Assembly: GCF_042675725.1 (NCBI RefSeq)
Contig: NZ_JBHTJN010000011.1
Span: forward strand, 1-64,000
DNA length: 64,000 nt
Source: Seminibacterium arietis
GTDB lineage: Bacteria; Pseudomonadota; Gammaproteobacteria; Enterobacterales; Pasteurellaceae
Reading direction: 5' to 3'
In this document: piece by piece, positions 1-7,500 of the stretch
Position numbering within the stretch: position 1 is the first letter of the stretch
Layout: each line of letters begins with the position of its first letter
Program-made: the position numbers and the translations under genes
Notes under the pieces: model-generated
The model's database searches: none
What the model was told of the DNA's origin: nothing
The model's input: the letters and a program-made list of their open reading frames with translations, nothing else

Positions 1-128
1 CGTAATTTCTCAATGAATAATCAGTCAGCACTAATAAAGCTTAGTTAATTCAATATATCAATATACAAAAAAACAAATCTCCAAAGTGCCCACACAGATT
101 GTCTATCAGTTGTTAAAGAACAAAAAAT
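1..128 (-). promoter_or_regulatory. rRNA operon leader with boxA antiterminator
   Basis: Read on the minus strand, this begins within a few bases of the CCA end of tRNA-Pro with a boxA-like TTGTTCTTTAACA (positions 123-111), followed by GACAATCTGTGTGGGCACT. That is the layout of the enterobacterial 16S rRNA leader. The 16S gene itself would start left of base 1 and is not visible. A 16S-23S spacer is the alternative, but Arg-His-Pro are not the usual spacer tRNAs (Ile-Ala or Glu). Confidence 0.6.
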
Positions 129-205
129 TGGTCGGCGAGATAGGATTTGAACCTACGACCCACTGGTCCCAAACCAGTTGCGCTACCAAGCTGCGCTACT
201 CGCCG
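129..205 (-). tRNA. proM: tRNA-Pro (anticodon TGG)
   Basis: A 77-nt cloverleaf with acceptor strand CGGCGAG pairing to CTCGCCG, a T-loop GTTCAAATCC, the anticodon loop around TTTGGGA and an encoded CCA (129-131 on plus). It is the last of three minus-strand tRNAs. The order Arg-His-Pro matches the E. coli argX-hisR-leuT-proM operon without leuT. Confidence 0.97.
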
Positions 206-216
206 ACTATTAAAAT

Positions 217-293
217 TGGGGTGGCTAATGGGACTTGAACCCACGACAACTGGAATCACAATCCAGGGCTCTACCAACTGAGCTATAGCCACC
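217..293 (-). tRNA. hisR: tRNA-His (anticodon GTG)
   Basis: A 77-nt cloverleaf starting GGTGGCTATAGCTCAG, with anticodon loop ATTGTGAT and encoded CCA. The extra 5' G (G-1) needed by histidyl-tRNA synthetase is encoded. It is the middle gene of the Arg-His-Pro cluster, 11 nt upstream of tRNA-Pro. Confidence 0.97.
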
Positions 294-319
294 ACTGCAT
301 TAGTTAGAGCAACATCCTC

Positions 320-396
320 TGGCGCGTTCGACAGGATTCGAACCTGCGACCTTCGGCTCCGGAGGCCAACGCTCTATCCAACTGAGCTACGAACGC
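320..396 (-). tRNA. argX: tRNA-Arg (anticodon CCG)
   Basis: A 77-nt cloverleaf with acceptor GCGTTCG pairing to CGAACGC, anticodon CCG within CCTCCGGAGG, a T-loop GGTTCGAATCC and encoded CCA (320-322 on plus). It is the first gene of the cluster, about 30 nt downstream of a strong promoter. Confidence 0.97.
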
Positions 397-420
397 GTTT
401 TACATTACAATGCGTCGTTG

Positions 421-487
421 CGGAGCGTATATTAAGAGTTTCACAATTGCTTGTCTAGTTTTTTTTTCAGTTTTTTTAGTTTTTTTT
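421..487 (-). promoter_or_regulatory. tRNA/rRNA-type promoter with A-tract UP element
   Basis: On the minus strand, -35 TAGACA (457-452), a 17-nt spacer, and -10 TAATAT (434-429) are followed by a GC-rich discriminator (ACGCTCCG) typical of stringently controlled stable-RNA promoters. Directly upstream of the -35 lie three A-tracts of 9, 7 and 8 bases (plus-strand T runs 459-467, 471-477, 480-487) at about one helical turn spacing, which looks like an UP element. It should drive the tRNA cluster and perhaps the rRNA leader beyond it. Confidence 0.75.
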
Positions 488-625
488 ACTATAAGATAAT
501 TTTTTGTGCAATTTGTTCACAAAGTATAATTTATCTGTTTATGTTTTGTAACCTTTATCTACAACGTATAATGAAAAAATTTGTTACTATGATCTACCAC
601 GAACAAAGTGCGGTCAAATTTTATA

Positions 626-1714
626 TCATTTTGAATTTGATTGTTTAAGCCGCTTGGTTCGTCTCTTCATTCTCCGTATCCAGCGTGTGATTTTCCATGC
701 TCTTGCAATAGAATAAGAATAAATAAAGAAGAGAAAGATAAAAGCAATAAACATGATCCATTCATTGATATAGTAAATTTCTCCTAAAATACCAAATCCT
801 GCACAGAGTGCCGCAATAAAAGTGATTACAAGGAGTGCTTGACGAGAATTTAATCCTGCTCGAATCATTAGATGATGAACATGTAATCTGTCTGGTCTAA
901 ATGGACTTTTGCCTTTACGTAAACGCCGATAAATGATTGCAATCATATCAATGACTGGAATTGCAATAATCCAAAGAGCTGTAATTGGGTTCATTGGATG
1001 TCCTTTCCCTTGTGTACTAAGTAATAAGATCCAAACAATCGTAAATCCAATTAATGTACTTCCAGCATCTCCCATAAATACTTTATATTTTGCTCCGAAC
1101 AAACTTAGGTTCATCATAAAATAAGGTAGAATTGCAACAATTAATGCAAAGCTCCAATAAGCGAGATCCTGTTGATTATCTAGTAAAAGCAATACTCCAA
1201 TTGCACAAAAAGCGACACTTGATAATCCTCCTAATAAACCATCAATACCATCAATCATATTAAAAGCATTAATTATCGCAATAGTTGCAAATACCGTGAT
1301 CATTAAACCGATAGAACCAAGTGTTAATTGAAATGGCCCAATAATTTGACCAAGATGATCTAAATAAAGATTTCCCATATCAATCATTAAAATAGCTAGT
1401 AAAGCCTGAATGCCAGCTCGAATAAAAGGACTAATATCAAAGCGGTCATCTAAAATACCAATCACCAATAAAGTTAAAATACTGCATAAATAAAGTGCAG
1501 GTAATCGCATTTGATTCCATTCTAATAAATAGAAACATAAGCATCCCATAAATAGAGATATCCCTCCAATTAGTGGAATAGCCCCTTGATGACGTTTACG
1601 ATAATTAGGTTTATCTACTAGACCAATTTTCCGAGCAATTGGATGCATGAAAAATAGCGTGACTAAAGCAACAATAAAAGTTAAAAGTAAACTTAGTAAC
1701 ATAATTAAAAGCAC
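626..1714 (-). CDS. wecA: UDP-GlcNAc:undecaprenyl-phosphate GlcNAc-1-phosphate transferase (WecA/Rfe)
   Basis: Integral membrane enzyme that moves GlcNAc-1-phosphate from UDP-GlcNAc to undecaprenyl phosphate, the first step of lipid-linked glycan synthesis. The 362-residue product has about 11 hydrophobic segments. It carries the polyprenyl-phosphate hexosamine transferase motifs: DD (89-90), NAFNMIDGIDGL (149-160), GDAGST (215-220) and HVHH (278-281). The HxHH form points to WecA rather than MraY. The listed start is a GTG at 1714; an in-frame ATG at 1702 would remove only four residues and cannot be excluded. It stands alone and divergent from hemL. Confidence 0.93.
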   Translation of the reverse strand: MLLIMLLSLLLTFIVALVTLFFMHPIARKIGLVDKPNYRKRHQGAIPLIGGISLFMGCLCFYLLEWNQMRLPALYLCSILTLLVIGILDDRFDISPFIRAGIQALLAILMIDMGNLYLDHLGQIIGPFQLTLGSIGLMITVFATIAIINAFNMIDGIDGLLGGLSSVAFCAIGVLLLLDNQQDLAYWSFALIVAILPYFMMNLSLFGAKYKVFMGDAGSTLIGFTIVWILLLSTQGKGHPMNPITALWIIAIPVIDMIAIIYRRLRKGKSPFRPDRLHVHHLMIRAGLNSRQALLVITFIAALCAGFGILGEIYYINEWIMFIAFIFLFFIYSYSIARAWKITRWIRRMKRRTKRLKQSNSK

Positions 1715-1833
1715 ATGATGAAATCTTTCACAAGCATATCATAAAGCAAATAACACAATAAATAATTTTATTAATTTTACTGTTTTACAGTACAATAATC
1801 ACATCATAAACAACATATCAAAAGGATTAACAT

Positions 1834-3120
1834 ATGACGACTTCAACTAGCTTATTCGAGCGAGCTAAGATGGTAATACCTGGAGGCGTAAATTCCCCTG
1901 TACGTGCATTTAAAGGTGTAGGCGGCACCCCAGTATTTATAGAGAGTGCTAAAGGTGCATATATTTTTGACACCGATGGCAAACAATATATTGATTATGT
2001 AGGTTCTTGGGGACCAATGGTACTAGGTCATAATCATCTTGCAATTTTAAGTGCGGTTCAAAAAACAGCCGAAAAAGGGTTGAGTTTTGGAGCTCCAACC
2101 CCTTTGGAAATTGAACTAGCAGAACTCGTGTGTAAGCTTATACCCTCAATTGAAATGGTACGCATGGTAAATTCGGGTACGGAAGCAACAATGTCTGCTA
2201 TTCGTTTAGCTCGTGGTTACACTGGTCGTGATAAAATTTTAAAATTTGAAGGTTGTTATCATGGCCATTCTGACAGTTTATTAGTAAAAGCAGGATCTGG
2301 TGCATTAACTCTAGGACAGCCAAGCTCGCCTGGAGTACCTGAGGATTTTGCTAAACACACACTTACTTGTGAATACAACAATTTAGATTCCGTTAAACAA
2401 GCTTTTGAACAATATCCTAATGAGATTGCTTGTGTGATTATCGAACCTGTAGCAGGCAATATGAATTGTGTACCGCCAAAAGCAGGATTTTTGCAAGGCA
2501 TTCGTGAACTTTGTGATCATTACAACACTCTTTTCATTATTGATGAAGTCATGACGGGATTCCGAGTAGCATTGAATGGAGCTCAAGGCTATTATGGTGT
2601 AACGCCTGATTTAACTACTTTAGGTAAAATTATTGGTGGAGGAATGCCTGTAGGTGCGTTTGGTGGCAAAAAAGAGATAATGGAATACATTGCTCCAACT
2701 GGTCCAGTTTATCAAGCAGGCACATTATCAGGTAATCCCATTGCAATGGCGGCAGGTTTAGCTTGTTTGAATGAGTTGAAAAAGGCTGGTAATCAACAAC
2801 GTATTGCTGATCTTACTGAAAAATTGGCTTTAGGTTTAAGAAATCTTGCTGATAAACATCAAGTTCCCTTTGTAGTAAATTATGTAGGGGGCATGTTTGG
2901 TTTGTTCTTTACTGATCAAAAAGAAGTTTCTACTTATGCTCAAGTAATGAAATGTGATAGCAAAAAATTCAATCAATTTTTTCATAGCATGCTAGCACAG
3001 GGTATTTATTTAGCACCTTCTGCTTTTGAAGCTGGCTTCATGTCGTTAGCTCACAGCGATAAAGATATTGACCGCACTTTACAAGCAGCCGATCAAGCTT
3101 TTGCTACATTAAAAAATTAA
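1834..3120 (+). CDS. hemL: glutamate-1-semialdehyde 2,1-aminomutase
   Basis: PLP enzyme that converts glutamate-1-semialdehyde to 5-aminolevulinate in the C5 route to heme. The 428 residues are the usual length. The class-III aminotransferase landmarks are NSGTEA (113-118), the GCYHGHSD loop (around 140-147), IDEV with the pyridine-binding Asp (near 237) and the Schiff-base lysine K265 in TLGKIIGGG. The ATG is preceded by AAAGGA at 1821. It suggests the host makes ALA, unlike strains that depend on porphyrin. The gene is monocistronic and ends at an inverted uptake-signal terminator. Confidence 0.97.
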   Translation: MTTSTSLFERAKMVIPGGVNSPVRAFKGVGGTPVFIESAKGAYIFDTDGKQYIDYVGSWGPMVLGHNHLAILSAVQKTAEKGLSFGAPTPLEIELAELVCKLIPSIEMVRMVNSGTEATMSAIRLARGYTGRDKILKFEGCYHGHSDSLLVKAGSGALTLGQPSSPGVPEDFAKHTLTCEYNNLDSVKQAFEQYPNEIACVIIEPVAGNMNCVPPKAGFLQGIRELCDHYNTLFIIDEVMTGFRVALNGAQGYYGVTPDLTTLGKIIGGGMPVGAFGGKKEIMEYIAPTGPVYQAGTLSGNPIAMAAGLACLNELKKAGNQQRIADLTEKLALGLRNLADKHQVPFVVNYVGGMFGLFFTDQKEVSTYAQVMKCDSKKFNQFFHSMLAQGIYLAPSAFEAGFMSLAHSDKDIDRTLQAADQAFATLKN

Positions 3121-3128
3121 AAACTTGA

Positions 3129-3168
3129 ACCGCACTTTGCAAAAGTTTGAATTTATATAAAGTGCGGT
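3129..3168. terminator. bidirectional terminator made of inverted uptake signals
   Basis: ACCGCACTTT (3129-3138) and AAAGTGCGGT (3159-3168) form a 10-bp stem between convergent hemL and glnD. Inverted uptake-signal pairs are known to double as terminators in Haemophilus. Confidence 0.75.
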
Positions 3169-3192
3169 CACTTTTACTGATTTTTTCAATAC

Positions 3193-5775
3193 TTACAGTT
3201 CGCTAATAATACGATATTTCAGCTCTTGTCGCTCTGCTTCTGTCAATGCTTTCCCTAATTTGTTAGTTAAAATAAAAAAGTCTTCAGCTTTTTCACCAAT
3301 AGTAGTAATTTTTGCATTAAGTAAATTCAATTCTAATTCTGTAAAAATACGACTAACTTGAGCTAACAATCCAGCTTTATCCAGTGCAAACAACTCCATT
3401 TCACTATGTTCTGTTTTTTCTGTATTCAAAAAGCACACTTCGGTTTTTACACGAAAATGTTGTAATTGCTGATCTTTTTTTAGATTTAAGCAAGGTATTT
3501 TTTCAGTTTCTAAAGTAGCACGCAAACTTTGCTCTAAATAACGACGACGATCAAAGCGAACTAAATCTCCATTAAGTTCTGTAATAATAAAAGTGTCAAA
3601 TACATAACCATCAGGGGCGGTGATAATTTGAGCGTTATGAACGCTAAACTGTTTTGCACCAATAGTAGTCACTACTTTATTAAATAAGTGCGGTTGATCT
3701 TTACAATAAATAAAAATTTCCGTACCGCCTAAAGAAAAACGGTTACTAATTTTAACGAGAAACTCGCTATCTAATTCTGAACGCAAACCTGTATGCCATG
3801 CGATTTGTTTTGGCGTATTACGCAGAAAATATTCATCGGGACAAGAGCACCAAAGTTGCAAAATATCATCTTCACTCAATATTGGGTATTCTCGTTCTAA
3901 CAAAGTCAATGCCTGATTGCGATTTTGTTTTATTTTTTCTTGATTATCCAATAAGTGATCCATGCCTTGCTGAAACTGTTTGTGAGCATAATGATACAGA
4001 GTGGCTAATAAAGATCGTTTCCAGCTATTCCATAGTGTTTCGTTAGTAGCACAAATATCTGCTACAGTTAAACAAATTAAATAATCTAACCGCACTTTAT
4101 TTTGTACTTCAGCAGCAAATGCCATGACAATCTGTGGATCGTGAATATCTCGTCTCTGGGCGGTAATTGACATTAATAAATGTTTATCCACTAACCAAGA
4201 CATTGTTTGTATTTCACGTTGATCAAATCCATGCATTGCAGCAAATTTAGCCATATCTTTTGCTCCTAGCTGGGCATGATCTCCATTTCTTCCTTTACCT
4301 ATATCATGAAATAATGCAACTAAATAAATTAAAGTACGATCAGATAATTGCGGAAAAATCATAGTACAAAGTGGGTGTGCATCTACATATTTAGGATCGA
4401 GAAAATCTTCTAATTTTTGTAATACTCGCAAAGTATGTTCGTCAACAGTATAAACATGAAACAAATCAAACTGCATCAAACCTTTAATACCTTTCCATTC
4501 AGGTAAATAAATATCTAATACGCCAAATTGATGCATTGGCACTAACGCACGTTTAATTGCTTTTGGTTGAGCTAATATTCGTAAAAATTTTTGCCGAGCG
4601 ACCGCACTTTGACTTAAATATCCCTCAAAGTTTCTTAGCCGTAAATGAAGGTTACGCAATGTAGTAGCATGAATTTCTGACTCGGGATAAACTGTAAGGT
4701 GATAAAACAAATCTAAAATGCTTTCAACTTGCTCAGTAAAACAATTTTGATTAATTAACTTAATTTCATTATTAACTAATTTAAAATTTTGATCCAAATT
4801 TTGTTCAATATAAAATTCATCACCACTAATAATATGTTTGCGATAATATTTTACTAAAATATGACTCAGTAGCGAAATTGATTGTAAGGTTTGAAAGAAA
4901 TCTTTCATCATATTCTCTACTGCTTGATTGCCTTGACCTGTATATCCTAACATTTCGCTTACTTTTAATTGGCGATCAAACAATAACCTATTATCATAGC
5001 GTTTTAAAATGAGATGCAAAGCGAACCGCACTTTAAATAAAAACTGCTGACTTTTTTGTAAAAGTTGATATTCCTCAGGATAAAGCATGCCTACTTGCAA
5101 AATTTGAGCAAACTTTTTTAGTCCAGTATGACGTAAAGCAAGCCAGTATAATAAATGTAAGTCTCGCAATCCACCTGGACTAAATTTAACATCTGGTTCT
5201 AGATTATAACCTGTATTATTATACCTTTGATAACGTTCCTCTTTTTCTGCTATCTTAGCGTAATAAAAATCTTTTAACGTCCAAAAATCAGTTTGATTTA
5301 AAAGTTTGTTAAGCTTTTCAAATAACACAATATTTCCACATAAATAACGGCTTTCTAATAAATTTGTGGCAATACTAATATCTTTTTGTCCCTCTTCATG
5401 ACATTGAGAAAGCGTTCTGACGGAATGACCAACATCAAAACCGCAGTCCCATAAAAACTGCACAAAACAACAAATTTTTTCTTCAAAAATCGCACTTGGT
5501 AACTCTGCTGTTAAAATCAGAAAATCTAAATCTGATAAAGGGAACATTTCTGCTCTTCCATAACCACCAACAGCAATAACTGTCGCATCATGTTCATTTA
5601 ATTTAAAATAATGCCAAAGATGTTTTAATATTTCATCGTAAAATACAGTGCGATTAGCAATTAACTCCTCAACAGAAAATTGATTAAAATGTGCAATTTC
5701 AAATAATTTTAGTTGGTCTTTTTGCAATTTCACCGCACTTGAGGTTGGTATTTCAATAGGAACATATTTAAACAT
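3193..5775 (-). CDS. glnD: [protein-PII] uridylyltransferase / uridylyl-removing enzyme
   Basis: Bifunctional sensor of glutamine that adds or removes UMP on PII proteins. The 860 residues are close to E. coli GlnD (890). Domain order is as expected: an N-terminal nucleotidyltransferase with GGYGR (70-74) and the metal-binding DLD (82-84), a central HD phosphohydrolase with LFHDIGKG (near 500), then two C-terminal ACT domains (starting near GGTEIFIYCKDQPHLF and EMELFALDKAGLLAQVS). It lies downstream of map on the same strand with a 49-nt gap, so the two are probably cotranscribed as in many gamma-proteobacteria. It contains several internal uptake signals. Confidence 0.96.
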   Translation of the reverse strand: MFKYVPIEIPTSSAVKLQKDQLKLFEIAHFNQFSVEELIANRTVFYDEILKHLWHYFKLNEHDATVIAVGGYGRAEMFPLSDLDFLILTAELPSAIFEEKICCFVQFLWDCGFDVGHSVRTLSQCHEEGQKDISIATNLLESRYLCGNIVLFEKLNKLLNQTDFWTLKDFYYAKIAEKEERYQRYNNTGYNLEPDVKFSPGGLRDLHLLYWLALRHTGLKKFAQILQVGMLYPEEYQLLQKSQQFLFKVRFALHLILKRYDNRLLFDRQLKVSEMLGYTGQGNQAVENMMKDFFQTLQSISLLSHILVKYYRKHIISGDEFYIEQNLDQNFKLVNNEIKLINQNCFTEQVESILDLFYHLTVYPESEIHATTLRNLHLRLRNFEGYLSQSAVARQKFLRILAQPKAIKRALVPMHQFGVLDIYLPEWKGIKGLMQFDLFHVYTVDEHTLRVLQKLEDFLDPKYVDAHPLCTMIFPQLSDRTLIYLVALFHDIGKGRNGDHAQLGAKDMAKFAAMHGFDQREIQTMSWLVDKHLLMSITAQRRDIHDPQIVMAFAAEVQNKVRLDYLICLTVADICATNETLWNSWKRSLLATLYHYAHKQFQQGMDHLLDNQEKIKQNRNQALTLLEREYPILSEDDILQLWCSCPDEYFLRNTPKQIAWHTGLRSELDSEFLVKISNRFSLGGTEIFIYCKDQPHLFNKVVTTIGAKQFSVHNAQIITAPDGYVFDTFIITELNGDLVRFDRRRYLEQSLRATLETEKIPCLNLKKDQQLQHFRVKTEVCFLNTEKTEHSEMELFALDKAGLLAQVSRIFTELELNLLNAKITTIGEKAEDFFILTNKLGKALTEAERQELKYRIISEL

Positions 5776-5824
5776 AATTTAACCTAACAAAAATGGGGCA
5801 TACGCCGCAGTGATTTTAAAGTAT

Positions 5825-6628
5825 TTATTGATTATGCATAATACGACTAATTCGCCCCGATTTTTCTTCTTCTTCACGAATAGTCATCACTTCGCAACCC
5901 GTTTTAGTAACTACAATTTGATGCTCATATTGTGCTGAGTGACTGCGATCTTTGGTTTTCACTGTCCAGCCGTCACTCATTAACCGCACTTCTTTTTTAC
6001 CTGCATTAATCATTGGCTCTATAGTAAATACCATTCCTTCTTGTAAAACGATGCCATGATCGTCTGAATAATAATGTAACACTTGTGGATCGCAATGAAA
6101 CTCTGTTCCAATACCATGACCACAATATTCGCGTACAACACTAAAACCTTGAGCTTCAGAATATTGCTGAATTGCTTTACCAATTTGATTCAATCTCACT
6201 CCTGGCTTCACTACTCGTAAACCTACATATAATGCCTCTTGTGCAGCCTGAATCAATTTTTTACTCCGTAACGGTGGTTCTCCTACTACATACATTTTAG
6301 AATTATCGCCATAATAGCCATCTTTAATCACTGTAACATCAATATTAACAATATCTCCATTTTTTAAAATTTTACCCTCACTTGGAATACCATGGCAAAC
6401 AACCTCATTTAATGAAATGCAAGTTGCTTTGGGGAAGCCATGATAACCTAAACAAGCAGGAATTGCTTGTTGTTCATTGATAATATATTGATGACAAATA
6501 CGATCCAGTTCACCAGTGCTGACCCCTGCTTTTACATAAGGCTCAATCATTATTAAAACATCCGCTGCTAATTTACAAGCAACGCGTAGTTTCTCAATTT
6601 CATCTTCTGTTCTTAATGGAATTTGCAT
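5825..6628 (-). CDS. map: type I methionine aminopeptidase
   Basis: Removes the initiator methionine from nascent proteins. All five metal ligands of the family are visible in the 267-residue product: D97 and D108 (VNIDVT, GYYGDNS), H171 (CGHGIG), E204 (FTIEPM) and E235 (YEHQ), with substrate-contacting H79. The length matches E. coli Map (264). It is upstream of glnD in a likely two-gene operon and divergent from erpA. Confidence 0.97.
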   Translation of the reverse strand: MQIPLRTEDEIEKLRVACKLAADVLIMIEPYVKAGVSTGELDRICHQYIINEQQAIPACLGYHGFPKATCISLNEVVCHGIPSEGKILKNGDIVNIDVTVIKDGYYGDNSKMYVVGEPPLRSKKLIQAAQEALYVGLRVVKPGVRLNQIGKAIQQYSEAQGFSVVREYCGHGIGTEFHCDPQVLHYYSDDHGIVLQEGMVFTIEPMINAGKKEVRLMSDGWTVKTKDRSHSAQYEHQIVVTKTGCEVMTIREEEEKSGRISRIMHNQ

Positions 6629-6701
6629 AACTTCTCTCTATAAAACAAACAGTTTTTTGATTGTACCACCATTTTATTGAAAAATCCTTGATTAAAATTA
6701 G

Positions 6702-6730
6702 TTGAATGAAATAGTTGGTTATTAGATAAT
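6702..6730 (+). promoter_or_regulatory. probable erpA promoter
   Basis: TTGAAT (6702-6707), a 17-nt spacer and GATAAT (6725-6730), about 50 nt upstream of the erpA start. I see no clear IscR box. Confidence 0.45.
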
Positions 6731-6778
6731 ACAAACTATAAAACAAGTAAGAATAGGTGACATTAATCGGAATATATT

Positions 6779-7123
6779 ATGGCTGAAGAAATGAACGTAC
6801 CTTTAACTTTTACTGATGCAGCAGCAAATAAAGTTAAGGCACTAATTACAGAAGAGGAAAACACCGCACTTAAGTTACGAGTGTATATTACTGGCGGTGG
6901 CTGTAGTGGTTTTCAATACGGATTTACTTTTGATGAGAAAGTGAATGAAGGTGATTTAACTGTAGAAAACGCTGGTGTGCAACTGGTTATAGATCCAATG
7001 AGTTTACAGTATTTGATTGGTGGTACTGTAGATTATACTGAGGGATTAGAAGGCTCTCGTTTTGTTGTCAATAATCCTAATGCCTCAACTACTTGTGGTT
7101 GTGGTTCTTCATTTAGTATTTAA
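6779..7123 (+). CDS. erpA: iron-sulfur cluster insertion protein ErpA
   Basis: A-type carrier that delivers [4Fe-4S] clusters to apoproteins. The 114-residue product has the three invariant cysteines C42 (GGGCSGF), C106 and C108 (TCGCGSSF) and the expected length. It is the first gene of a tight row with yacL (15 nt) and mrcB (2 nt). The family is essential for isoprenoid synthesis in E. coli, because IspG and IspH need Fe-S clusters. Confidence 0.96.
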   Translation: MAEEMNVPLTFTDAAANKVKALITEEENTALKLRVYITGGGCSGFQYGFTFDEKVNEGDLTVENAGVQLVIDPMSLQYLIGGTVDYTEGLEGSRFVVNNPNASTTCGCGSSFSI

Positions 7124-7138
7124 CACATAGAATATATT

Positions 7139-7498
7139 ATGGATTATCAATTTATTTTACATTCAGGCAAAATACTCGCTAAGTGTTCTATGGGACATGA
7201 AGCTGTAGCCGCTTGGTTAAATTCAGAAGTGCGGTCAGATCCAACATTAGTTTCTACTGTACTTGAAAAATTGCATCAAGCTCAAACATCGTCGGCGGAA
7301 ATCAAGCTAGTTGGCAAAGAGTACGGATTGTTCATTAATGCTGATGAAGTTATGATCAGAGCAAATAGCTTGGATATTGAATCTCAAGAAAGTTTAGACG
7401 ATGACTTTCATTATTATGATTCTGAAAGTATTGCTTTTTGTGGCTTAGAAGATTTTGAACGCTTTTTACAGTCTTATTTAGCTTTTCAAGGCAAATAG
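7139..7498 (+). CDS. yacL: UPF0231 family protein YacL
   Basis: A 119-residue soluble acidic protein of unknown function. It aligns by eye along its length with E. coli YacL: the MDYxF start, SMGHE (18-22), the NADEVMIRAN segment (around 76-85), the acidic DDDFHYYDSESIAFCG stretch and a C-terminal DFxxF. No catalytic motif is evident. It sits between erpA and mrcB with very short gaps, so it is probably cotranscribed with both. Confidence 0.88.
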   Translation: MDYQFILHSGKILAKCSMGHEAVAAWLNSEVRSDPTLVSTVLEKLHQAQTSSAEIKLVGKEYGLFINADEVMIRANSLDIESQESLDDDFHYYDSESIAFCGLEDFERFLQSYLAFQGK

Positions 7499-7500
7499 CA

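Noticed and set aside
113..295. Minus-strand 60-codon ORF across the tRNAs
   Set aside because: It is a reading of the tRNA-His and tRNA-Pro genes themselves.
451..648. Plus-strand 65-codon ORF
   Set aside because: It starts in the poly-T tracts that form the tRNA promoter A-tracts on the other strand, is low in complexity and overlaps wecA.
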